A program made the translations under genes and the position numbers. The notes under the pieces were generated by a model. That model was given only the letters and a program-made list of their open reading frames with translations, searched no databases and was not told the origin of the DNA. Shown piece after piece: positions 23,781-32,081 of a DNA stretch of 35,295 nt; the first letter of the stretch is position 1, and the number at the start of each line of letters is the position of its first letter. Source of the DNA: Phycisphaerae bacterium (lineage in GTDB: Bacteria; Planctomycetota; Phycisphaerae; FEN-1346; JAACEH01); contig JAAYDY010000105.1 in assembly GCA_012729015.1 (NCBI GenBank), positions 1-35,295 of the forward strand. The letters run 5' to 3'.

Positions 23781-26700
23781 ATGGTTACACCTACGCTTGA
23801 CCACTTGGCCGAGGTACAGCGTCTCTATGATGCCGGGAGACTCTGCGAGGCTTATCGACGTGGCACAGCCATCGCGCCGCCCGAGACGTGGCGGGGGGCC
23901 GAGGGCCGCGTGCTGGCCAGTCGCCTGCTGTCGGCCCTCGGCGCGACACGGGCCGGGGGCGTTTGCGCGTGGCTGGGCTGGCGCGAATGGCCGCAACACC
24001 CCCAGGCATTGATTCACGCTGCGTACGAGCGAATGAGCCGCCTGGGTCCGCTGGCTGCGTGGCAGATGCTCAACAGGCACGAGGGCTGTCTCGTGTGCGC
24101 ATCGGCACAGGATTTGGCGGAGTTCTGGTTGCTCCGAAGCCAGGTGTCATCGGTGCTGCGTGACTTCGTCACGGCCGAGAGGTACCTGCAACAAGCCTGG
24201 ACGCAGCAGATTGAGCAGGCCTGGTGGCACATCACGGCAGCCCGTCTTCGATCCGCACAGGGAAACCACAAAGAGGCTCTGGACCTGGCCCGGCGCTGCC
24301 TTGACATGAGGCCATGGTACTGGCAGGGTGTGCATGCGGCGGCCTGTGAGCTGATGCTGCTGTCTCGCGCGGACGAGGCGGCGGAGTTGGTGGGCGAATC
24401 GCTGAAGCACGTTGAGAGTCCATTGCTGGCGCGGCTGCTGGCGGCGCTGCACGAGGATGCCGGGCACCATGAAGCGGCCTTGGAGGCGGTGGCTCGATTC
24501 GAGTCGCTCAGCCCACGGCTGGAGCGCGAGGCGGCGAACTGGGCACATTCCTCGCGAGCTCATGCGTTGTACTGCCTGGGGCGACACGATGAAGCGGCCG
24601 ACAGCCTGCTGGCCATGCGGCATCGGGCGAACGAGGAAAAGGAGGCGGCCAGTGCGGCTTCCCTGGCAGCTTCGATCCTCGGCGGCCGCGGGACGCCGGC
24701 ATCGCGTCGGCTGGATGTGCGGTTCATTTGCCAGGAGCATGACACGTGCGCACCAACGAGCATGGCGATGTTGTGTGCTTACTGGGGTCGGCCGGTGAAC
24801 CACCTCAGCATTGCGGAGGATATCTGCTACGGAGGCACGCCCGGTGTTCGCCAGCGTCAGTGGGCGGCGACTCACGGCTGGCTGGCCCGGGAGTTCACGC
24901 TCACGGCAGAGGCGGCCTCGGCGTTGATTGACCGGGGCATACCGTTTGCGATGACAACCGTCGAGCCCGACAGCGGCCACATGATGGTCGTTGCCGGATA
25001 TGATCGCTGTGCGGGGTCAGTGCTGCTGCGCGATCCGGGGAGCCCGCTGATGCGAACGTGGCGGATGGATGCGCTGATCGCGCGCTATGCGGCGTTTGGT
25101 CCGCTCTGCCTGGTGATTTGGCCGGCCGACCAGCCAGGCGCGCTGGACGGCGTCGAACTGCCCGACGCCGACCTGTGCGATCTGGTGTTCCACATGATGG
25201 TGGCACTGGAATCCTACGACCGGGACGAGGCGCTGAGTTTGCTGGCGGAGATGGAGCGCCGTGCGCCGGGCCATCGCATCTCGCTTCATGCCAGGTTGTC
25301 GCTGAGCAACTACGACCATGATGCGGTCGGCCGCCTGACGGCCGTGGACCGCCTGCTCGATGCATACCCGGAGTGCATGGCCACGGCGTTGTACAAAGTT
25401 CAGTGTCTCCGCGACATGGAGCGTCGGTCGGTGTGGCTTGACCTGCTGGAGACTCTATCATCGCGTGTGCCGGGGCATCCGGCGGCATGTTCCCGGCTGG
25501 CCGGCGATCTGGTCGACGACGCTCGATCCTATGACCGTTGCCGGAGTCTTCTGAGGCAAGCGCTGCGACGGAATCCCGGCGACGCTGACGCATTGAAGAC
25601 AGTCGGGCGTCTTCAATGGAACCAGGGCCGATACAGCGAGGCGCTGGAGGCGTATCGCTTTGCGATGTGCCTCAAGGAGACGGACGAGAGTCTCGTCCAG
25701 GCGTACTTCGGGGCTTCGCGTCATCTGAAGCTGACCGACGAAGCAATGGCCTACCTGCGAGAGCGTTTCGAACGGTTTGGCCGCGCGTCTTCAGGTCCGG
25801 CGATGAGCCTCTTCTGGGCAGAGGCACAGTTGGAGCGAGCCGACCGGGGACTGGCGGATCTGGACAGAGCGGTGCAACTGCGGCCCGACGACTCGGACCT
25901 GGCGTTGTATGCGGCGGAGCGCCATGCCGCCTACGGCCGGTTTGATCGTGCGGACGAGCTTCTGGGAGCCGCCGCCCAAGGCGGGCACGCGCACCGGGTG
26001 CTTCGTGCACGGGCCTACGTGGCGATGTGCCGGAGCGACCTGAAGGAGGCCTCGGATCTCTGGGCACAGGTCTGTCGCCAGGATCCCCAGGACACGGAGG
26101 CGATCTCCCACGCTGCGCGGTTGCGGGCACAGACGGTGTCGCCCGAGGCAGCGCAAGCGTTCCTGGCCGAACTGGCGGAGATGTTCCCGCACAACATGGG
26201 GGTCCTTCAGCAGCAGTATCTGATTGCACCGGAGGAGCAGCACGAGCGACGGCTCGCAGCGCTGGATCGCCTGCTTACGGTCGACAGTGACAACGTGTGG
26301 GCTCTTCAACAGAAGACCCTGGTCCTGCTGGACATGCGTCGGTCGCGGGAAGCCCTTGAGACGGCAAAGCTGGCCCATGCTCGCTCTCCGGAGACGCACG
26401 AGCAGTTCTGGGTGGAGGGGCTGGTGTTCGAGGCCGGCGGCAACCTGGACGGCGCTCGTGAGCGATTCCGCCGCAGCATCGTCCGGAACGTCAGTTTCGA
26501 GCCAGCCTTGCGTTCGCTGATTCGCGCATGCGCGACACCGCAAGAACGACACGAGGCACTGGGCTTCATCGAGAATCAGATCGTGCAACAGTCGCTCTGT
26601 GGCGGCGGCCTGATGGCCTACTGGTCGCTGGCCCGAGGTACCGTGGAGCCACGAAGCCTTCTGGAATCCCTTCGTCGCGTGCTGAACATGCGGCCGGATC

Positions 26701-29162
26701 TCTGGGAGGCCCACAGCGTGGTCAGTGGGCAGCACCTGCTGCTTCGGCAGTACAGGCCAGCCCTTGAGGTGGCCCATGCGGCCGTGAAACGGTTCCCGCT
26801 GGTGCCGCGACTGTGGATGGATCTTGCCGCAGTCCACCGGGTGCAGGAGCAGGAGGCGGAGGAACTGGCGGCTCTCGGCAAAGCCATGGAGGTGGCGCCG
26901 GGCTCGTGGGATGTCATCCGCATGGTCATTGCGGTGCATGAGCGTCGGAACGACCTTGCGGCGATGGAGCGAGAATCACAGCGCGGGATCGAGTGCGAGC
27001 CGCTGCAAGGCGAAGCTTACGCGAGCCTGGCGCAGGTGCGTCTCCAGCAGGGCCGTCTGGATGAGGTTCCGGGGCTGTTGGAGAGAGCCCTGCGACTCGC
27101 TCCGCGCACCGGGTGGATATGGTCGTTGCTGGGGCTCTGGGGGGAACGTTCCGGACAGTGCGATCGCGCCGTCGCCATAGCCCGTCAGGTGGCGGAGTGG
27201 TTTCCGGGAGACGCCACGGTTCAGATGGGGCTGGCATCGTACCTGAACGGCGCCGAACACCAACACGAGAGAATGCGTCTGCTCAACACTGCAATCGAGC
27301 TTTCGCCACGGTTGGTTGAGGCGTACAGCATGCGTGCGGACCTTCTCTCGGATGACGGCCGGACAGACGCCGCCCGCGAAAGCCTGAAGGCGAATGTCTG
27401 GGGACCGCAACGTCCCGTGGAGTTGAAGATTGCGGAGGCGAGGACGTGGCTGAGCGAGGGCGAGCTCGTCAAGGCCTCGTTCCTGGCGGATGAGGTGATT
27501 GCGGCAGCACCTCATTCGGTGGACGCGTATCTGCTGAAGGCACAGTGTGCGGAGACAGCCGGGGACGCCGCCGCCTACCTGAAAGTCTGCCGGGAAGCGT
27601 TCGAACTCGATCCCACCAACGCCACGCTGGTGGCCATCCTCGGGCGCGCGCACTCGGTCAATAGCCAGCCCGACGAGGCCAGACGGCTATGGACCTACGC
27701 GGCGCACCTGGCGCCGACGTATCTGTACCCCCATCTCTGCCTCCTCGATCAGTTGCTGGCGGACCGCAATTGTGAGGGGCTGCATCGACTCATCGAACGT
27801 CTGGAGGCGCATTTTCCACCGTTCTATGCACTGTCGGCCAGGTCGCAGACAGCGATGGTCCAAGGAGACGTTCCAGCTGCCGTGAACGCCTTCAAACAGG
27901 CGCTTACCCTGAAGCGGCCTGACCCCGCTGCGCTGAGCATCCCCCTGAGAGCCATCCTGGACAACTCATCCGGGAAGGATCTGGTCCGGGGTGTCCTCGT
28001 GGAGGCCTTCCACGGGCCGAACGGCAGCCCTGTCGCCGCTCGCCTGTGGGTCGAGGCGTTTGCGGCCAGCGAGTCCTACGGCCGTTTTAGGGCAGTGGTC
28101 CGGGAAGCCTCAATCAGCAGCGAGTGTCGGCTGGCCTTGGTGACGGCACTATGCCGGCAATACGGCGACGGCTGCTGCGCGTTTCGCAAGACGGCAAGAG
28201 TCCTGGTCCGGGATTACGGCCCCCTGCTTCGCTCGAATAACGAGGCCTGGGCGCAGGCCGCCCATGCGCTGACCAGGGACGCACAGTACGAGGAGACGCG
28301 GCGGTGGACCTCCGACTGGCAACAGCGCGCCGTCGGGGAGGCGTGGATGCTGTTGCCGATCGCCACGGCGAGCATCACCTGCGATGACATGCACCAGGCG
28401 GTGGCATTGGGCCGTGCGGCTCTGGCCATGCCTCGCGATTCCTCGACAGCCATGTTCGAGGCGATCCTTGCCTGGTCGGATTCATTCAATGCGGCGACTG
28501 CCGCCAGGACGCTCGGGCGGGCCAGGCGGTTGTCCGCTGCGCCGCTGTGGCCACTCTATCGCCTGATGGCCGACCTTGCCATGTGCGTGGCGAAGACCCA
28601 CGCCTCGCCCGTCATGCAGAAGTCGCGCACCGCCCTTCAGATGATCAGGGAGGCCGATCAGATCTGGCGGCACTGCGAGCATCGCACCGCCCCGGTCGCC
28701 CAGCGGCTGCACAGCCAAGCCACAAAGGTCCTGGCCCGGCACCTGACGCCGCCGCAGAGAGCCGTGCGATCAGCCAAGCGCATGGCGACGTGGGCGGCCT
28801 GTGCGGCCGTGTTGCTGTTGATCTTCGGCATCAGGATCAGCGAGTTGTGCAGGAAGGATCACTCAAGTTCGCCGGCTCAGGAGACGCGGCGGCACACTGG
28901 ATCGCTGCGAGATTCTGCGCCCGGCGGTGTCCCATCGGGCCCGGACATCAGCCGGCCTCAGCCGACAGTGCAGCCTTACCGTTGGCCGACAACGCCGGGA
29001 AATCCTCGGACCCGTCTGCCAGGCACTCCCGGGCCTCAGCCGTCGTCGCCCGAGACCCGGCCTCGGGTGCCTTCGCGCCCGCAGCCTCAGCCGCCCCCAC
29101 GCACTGGTCCCCGGTCGCCAGGTCGTCCGTCTCCGCCATCGCCAGGCCGTCCACCGCGATAG
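23781..29162 (+). CDS. Giant TPR protein with internal C39-like peptidase domain and C-terminal membrane anchor
   Basis: The ATG at 23781 has GGAAG seven nt upstream; an in-frame TTG at 23754 is less likely. The 1793-residue product has no signal peptide. TPR-like helical pairs occupy about 1-300, then a C39-type papain-fold domain (about 308-445) shows Gln318 and Cys323 in QEHDTCAPTSMAMLCAYWG, His400 in SGHMMVVAGYD and Asp418 in LRDPGSP. From about 450 to 1650 it is again TPR-like repeats (for example RLQWNQGRYSEALEAYRFAM). One membrane segment lies at about 1668-1686 (WAACAAVLLLIFGIRI), followed by about 105 residues rich in Pro, Arg and Ser. C39 domains are known from bacteriocin-exporter processing, but here there is no ABC transporter part. 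A large cytoplasmic scaffold anchored by its tail is inferred; topology is uncertain. It is convergent with the Hsp70 gene, 21 bp away. Confidence 0.9.
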   Translation: MVTPTLDHLAEVQRLYDAGRLCEAYRRGTAIAPPETWRGAEGRVLASRLLSALGATRAGGVCAWLGWREWPQHPQALIHAAYERMSRLGPLAAWQMLNRHEGCLVCASAQDLAEFWLLRSQVSSVLRDFVTAERYLQQAWTQQIEQAWWHITAARLRSAQGNHKEALDLARRCLDMRPWYWQGVHAAACELMLLSRADEAAELVGESLKHVESPLLARLLAALHEDAGHHEAALEAVARFESLSPRLEREAANWAHSSRAHALYCLGRHDEAADSLLAMRHRANEEKEAASAASLAASILGGRGTPASRRLDVRFICQEHDTCAPTSMAMLCAYWGRPVNHLSIAEDICYGGTPGVRQRQWAATHGWLAREFTLTAEAASALIDRGIPFAMTTVEPDSGHMMVVAGYDRCAGSVLLRDPGSPLMRTWRMDALIARYAAFGPLCLVIWPADQPGALDGVELPDADLCDLVFHMMVALESYDRDEALSLLAEMERRAPGHRISLHARLSLSNYDHDAVGRLTAVDRLLDAYPECMATALYKVQCLRDMERRSVWLDLLETLSSRVPGHPAACSRLAGDLVDDARSYDRCRSLLRQALRRNPGDADALKTVGRLQWNQGRYSEALEAYRFAMCLKETDESLVQAYFGASRHLKLTDEAMAYLRERFERFGRASSGPAMSLFWAEAQLERADRGLADLDRAVQLRPDDSDLALYAAERHAAYGRFDRADELLGAAAQGGHAHRVLRARAYVAMCRSDLKEASDLWAQVCRQDPQDTEAISHAARLRAQTVSPEAAQAFLAELAEMFPHNMGVLQQQYLIAPEEQHERRLAALDRLLTVDSDNVWALQQKTLVLLDMRRSREALETAKLAHARSPETHEQFWVEGLVFEAGGNLDGARERFRRSIVRNVSFEPALRSLIRACATPQERHEALGFIENQIVQQSLCGGGLMAYWSLARGTVEPRSLLESLRRVLNMRPDLWEAHSVVSGQHLLLRQYRPALEVAHAAVKRFPLVPRLWMDLAAVHRVQEQEAEELAALGKAMEVAPGSWDVIRMVIAVHERRNDLAAMERESQRGIECEPLQGEAYASLAQVRLQQGRLDEVPGLLERALRLAPRTGWIWSLLGLWGERSGQCDRAVAIARQVAEWFPGDATVQMGLASYLNGAEHQHERMRLLNTAIELSPRLVEAYSMRADLLSDDGRTDAARESLKANVWGPQRPVELKIAEARTWLSEGELVKASFLADEVIAAAPHSVDAYLLKAQCAETAGDAAAYLKVCREAFELDPTNATLVAILGRAHSVNSQPDEARRLWTYAAHLAPTYLYPHLCLLDQLLADRNCEGLHRLIERLEAHFPPFYALSARSQTAMVQGDVPAAVNAFKQALTLKRPDPAALSIPLRAILDNSSGKDLVRGVLVEAFHGPNGSPVAARLWVEAFAASESYGRFRAVVREASISSECRLALVTALCRQYGDGCCAFRKTARVLVRDYGPLLRSNNEAWAQAAHALTRDAQYEETRRWTSDWQQRAVGEAWMLLPIATASITCDDMHQAVALGRAALAMPRDSSTAMFEAILAWSDSFNAATAARTLGRARRLSAAPLWPLYRLMADLAMCVAKTHASPVMQKSRTALQMIREADQIWRHCEHRTAPVAQRLHSQATKVLARHLTPPQRAVRSAKRMATWAACAAVLLLIFGIRISELCRKDHSSSPAQETRRHTGSLRDSAPGGVPSGPDISRPQPTVQPYRWPTTPGNPRTRLPGTPGPQPSSPETRPRVPSRPQPQPPPRTGPRSPGRPSPPSPGRPPR

Positions 29163-29183
29163 TCGGTGTGTGGTGGCCCGGCC

Positions 29184-30746
29184 TCATTCGACGCTCTTCA
29201 GGGACAGACGGGTCATTTCGGCGGTGATGCGCGACGGGTCCATGCCCTTGGTGCGGTTGATCTCGACGGTCATGGTCTTGGCGGCGCTGACGTCCTCGGC
29301 GGTGACGTGGACGCGGCCCTTGGTGTCGTAGCTGAAGGTGACCTTGACCAGCGCGCCGGCGGGCCGTCCCTCGGGCAGGCCCGTGATGCTGAAGGCGTCG
29401 AGGGTGATGCAGGCCTCGGGGTCGGGGGCATCGCCCTGGACCACGCGGACAACGATGGACGTCTGGCCGTCGTGGGCGGTCTGGTACGTCTTGGTGACGC
29501 TGGCGGGCAGACGCGAGTTCTTCTTGATCAGGACGTCGTTGCGATAGGCCAGCGTCTGGTGGTCCTTGATGACCAGACCGAGGGCATGGCTGGCCACGTC
29601 GGTGGTGTGAATGCGCCCGAGCCTGGCGGCCGTGTCGGCGGTGAACTCGACAAGGCGGTCCTGGCTGTGAAGCTCCAGGATGGCGGCGTGGATGGAGGCC
29701 CCCATGGCCACGGCATCGTCCACGGGGATGGGGATTTCGATGGGCTTGCCGCTCATGCGTTCGAGCATGGCCAGGACGGCCGGCATTCGCGTGGACCCGC
29801 CGGTCGGCACGACGCGGTTGACGCCGGCCCAGGTGACGCCAGCTTCTTCGAGGACCATTTCGGTCGTCAGTTGGGTCATAGCCAGCAGATCGGCAGTCAG
29901 TGACTCGAATTCGTCGCGCGTGACCTCGTAGTTGCCCCAATGGCCGCGATAGGACACGGGAACGCGGGTGGACTTGCGACGGCTGAGGCCCTTCTTGGCC
30001 TCCTCAGCGGTGAGGGTCAGGTACGCCAGGGCGGCGCGGTCGTCGCGCGGGTCGGCCTTGAACTCCTCGCGGAATCGCCGGGCCAGTTCCTCGACGAGGC
30101 GTTCGTCCCAATCCTTGCCGCCCAGTTGCACGTCGCCGTCGGTGGCGAGAGTGATCAGCTCGTTGCCGCGTTTCTCAATCACGGTGACGTCGAAGGTGCC
30201 GCCGCCGAGGTCGTAGACGAGGAACACACCGTCGTCGCCCTTGCCGCTGAAACCATAGGCCAGCGCCGCGGCGGTAGGCTCATTGATGATGTCGATGACG
30301 TCGAGTCCGGCGATGCCGCCCGCATCTTCGGTGGCCTTGCGTCTGGCGTCGTCGAAGTAGGCCGGGACGGTGATGACAGCCTTGCGGATCGGGCCGATCT
30401 GCTGCGCGGCGTCCTGGGTGATCTTGCGGAGAATCAGGGCGCTGAGGGACTCGGGCGTGTAGGATTCGCCGTCGACGGTGAAGCGGAAGTCGGCGTCGCC
30501 CATGGATCGCTTGATATTGAAGGCGGCGCGGGCGGGGTTGCCCATGGCTTCGCGGACCGCGTCGCGGCCGACGAGGACGGTCTCGTCGGCGAAGTAGATC
30601 ACCGACGGCGTCCGCAGTTCGCCTTCGGCGTTGGCAATGACGGTGGGCTCGCCGGCGTCGTTGATCTGGGCCACGCTGGACAGGGTGGTTCCCAGGTCAA
30701 TGCCGACGGCTCGAGAGGTTCTGGCGGAATCGTCGCTGCTGGCCAT
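29184..30746 (-). CDS. Hsp70 (DnaK-like) chaperone lacking the helical lid
   Basis: The ATG at 30746 has GAGGAG four nt upstream; an in-frame TTG at 30761 lacks such a site. The 520-residue product has an Hsp70 ATPase domain (about 13-365): phosphate loop 1 GIDLGTT (15-21), NEPTAAALAYG (155-165), phosphate loop 2 YDLGGGTFDVTVI (178-190) and adenosine motif GGSTRMP (316-322). A beta substrate-binding domain follows (about 380-495). The protein stops near residue 520, where DnaK (about 610-640) continues into the alpha-helical lid and EEVD-like tail. The region joining the two domains (363-390, IHTTDVASHALGL) replaces the usual DVTPLSLG linker. It is probably a specialised paralogue, not the housekeeping DnaK, working with the J-like and TPR neighbours. 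A strong promoter lies at 30831-30858. Confidence 0.93.
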   Translation of the reverse strand: MASSDDSARTSRAVGIDLGTTLSSVAQINDAGEPTVIANAEGELRTPSVIYFADETVLVGRDAVREAMGNPARAAFNIKRSMGDADFRFTVDGESYTPESLSALILRKITQDAAQQIGPIRKAVITVPAYFDDARRKATEDAGGIAGLDVIDIINEPTAAALAYGFSGKGDDGVFLVYDLGGGTFDVTVIEKRGNELITLATDGDVQLGGKDWDERLVEELARRFREEFKADPRDDRAALAYLTLTAEEAKKGLSRRKSTRVPVSYRGHWGNYEVTRDEFESLTADLLAMTQLTTEMVLEEAGVTWAGVNRVVPTGGSTRMPAVLAMLERMSGKPIEIPIPVDDAVAMGASIHAAILELHSQDRLVEFTADTAARLGRIHTTDVASHALGLVIKDHQTLAYRNDVLIKKNSRLPASVTKTYQTAHDGQTSIVVRVVQGDAPDPEACITLDAFSITGLPEGRPAGALVKVTFSYDTKGRVHVTAEDVSAAKTMTVEINRTKGMDPSRITAEMTRLSLKSVE

Positions 30747-30830
30747 GTATCTCCTCGACAAGTGGGCCGTGTGCGACCGGACCGAACAGGTTCTCCGCCG
30801 ACAGGAGTCGCCCTGGGGGCGGAAGCTGGG

Positions 30831-30858
30831 ATTATAAGCCTAAGTGCTTCACTGTCAA
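30831..30858 (-). promoter_or_regulatory. Near-consensus promoter of the Hsp70 gene
   Basis: On the minus strand TTGACA (30858-30853) and TATAAT (30836-30831) are both perfect and 16 nt apart, giving a leader of about 80 nt. This argues for constitutive housekeeping-sigma expression; no CIRCE-type inverted repeat was seen. Confidence 0.8.
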
Positions 30859-30894
30859 GCAACTGGCCGCAGGGCTTTGGGCGACGGGGCAACC

Positions 30895-30923
30895 TTGACC
30901 CTGGCATGGGCGACGGCTAGAAT
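30895..30923 (+). promoter_or_regulatory. Promoter of the FHA gene
   Basis: TTGACC (30895-30900) and TAGAAT (30918-30923) are 17 nt apart. It is back to back with the Hsp70 promoter, with their -35 boxes about 36 bp apart. The leader to 31038 is about 107 nt. Confidence 0.7.
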
Positions 30924-31037
30924 GGCTGAGAGCAGACCGGGAAAAGGGCGGCAATAGAGGCCGGCGAGCGACGTTGTCCGTGGTATTGGTCGGGCGGGTT
31001 GCCGCCATTCCAGCCGTCACACAGCACGGGAGAGCAC

Positions 31038-32081
31038 ATGTTCCGCAAACGACCACGGGATGAGGACGGCCAGTCGAAGGAGTTGGTGACGCGTGGCCAG
31101 ACGGAGCCGGCGCCGACGACGGCGTCGCTCCTTCGTGCGAGCCTGGAGGTGACGGCGGGCCCGGACAAGGGGCAGAGTCACGAGCTGACGCGGATGATCA
31201 CGCTGATCGGTCGCGACGCGTCGTGCGACATCGTGTTCAGCGAGGAGAGCATCTCGCGCGAGCACGGCCAGTTTGAGCAGCACCAGAACGAGTGGGTCTT
31301 CACGAATCTGAGTGACAACGCCACGTGGGTCAACCACAAGCGGGCCGAGCGTCTGGTTCTGAAGGACGGGGACACGGTTGAAATCGGCGCCGAGACGCGG
31401 ATGAAGTTCCGCCTGCGGGAGCCGGAGCAGGTGGAGGTGGCGTCGGCGCCGCGTCGGCGCGCGCGGGTCCGGGGCGACGAGACGGCCGAGGAGGAGCTCC
31501 AGGAAGCGCCGCATCCGACGGTGACGACAGCCGCCGAAGGGCTGCTGAAGCGGCGCAAGCTGATGGCGGTTCTGGGCGTGTACCTGGCGGTGATCGTCGC
31601 GGTGATCGTCATCGTGAAGATGAAGGGCTCGGGCGGCAGTGGGACAGCGACGGGGCCTGCGGGGACGTGGGAGAACTACGACGAGATTGAACGGGCGCTG
31701 GACCTGACGTTTCCGGAGTATCAGTACAACCTGATCATGGCGAATCGGCGGCTGGAGGAGGCGAAGCAGTTCAGGCAGAACTGGCCCTACGGCGATCCGG
31801 GCAACCTGTTCAGGGCGATCAAGGCGTACCAGGAGAGCTACTACTACCGCGACGAGACCTGGCAGGATTTCCGCGATGAACGGGAGTTCGTGAATGCCAA
31901 GACGGCCTTACGCGACGCCGTGTGGAAGCTGTATCGGGATGCCCAGTTGGAGGAGTACAACCAGCGGCACAACTCCGCCCGTCGGTGCTACATCGAGATT
32001 CAGCGACACGTTCCGGACGAGAAGAACCCGATCTTCAAGCACGTTCAGCGGCGTATCCTGGCATTGAAGCGTGGCTCATAG
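31038..32081 (+). CDS. Membrane-anchored FHA-domain protein
   Basis: The ATG at 31038 has GGGAGA four nt upstream and is preferred to an in-frame ATG at 30999 that has no such site. The 347-residue product has an FHA domain at about 35-128 with the conserved GRD (58-60), SxREHG (71-77 region) and TWVN (96-99) elements that bind phosphothreonine peptides. A charged linker follows, then a single membrane helix (about 174-195, LMAVLGVYLAVIVAVIVIV) preceded by KRRK, so the FHA domain should be cytoplasmic. The outer part (210-347) is predicted helical with TPR-like spacing (YNLIMANRRLEEAKQF, NLFRAIKAYQES, RCYIEIQRHVP). A kinase partner is expected but none is in this window. Its stop codon overlaps the convergent J-like gene by 6 bp. 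Function beyond phosphopeptide binding is unknown. Confidence 0.9.
   Translation: MFRKRPRDEDGQSKELVTRGQTEPAPTTASLLRASLEVTAGPDKGQSHELTRMITLIGRDASCDIVFSEESISREHGQFEQHQNEWVFTNLSDNATWVNHKRAERLVLKDGDTVEIGAETRMKFRLREPEQVEVASAPRRRARVRGDETAEEELQEAPHPTVTTAAEGLLKRRKLMAVLGVYLAVIVAVIVIVKMKGSGGSGTATGPAGTWENYDEIERALDLTFPEYQYNLIMANRRLEEAKQFRQNWPYGDPGNLFRAIKAYQESYYYRDETWQDFRDEREFVNAKTALRDAVWKLYRDAQLEEYNQRHNSARRCYIEIQRHVPDEKNPIFKHVQRRILALKRGS

Noticed and set aside
24699..25118. A bacteriocin export system, suggested by the C39 domain
   Set aside because: No ABC transporter domains, membrane fusion protein or small leader-peptide gene is present nearby.
30746..30761. An earlier TTG start for the Hsp70 gene
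   Set aside because: The GAGGAG motif lies between the two candidates and serves the ATG at 30746; the extra five residues are not conserved-looking.
30999..32081. A type VI secretion locus, suggested by the FHA protein
   Set aside because: No Tss/Hcp/VgrG-type genes are present; the neighbours are Hsp70 and a J-like protein.
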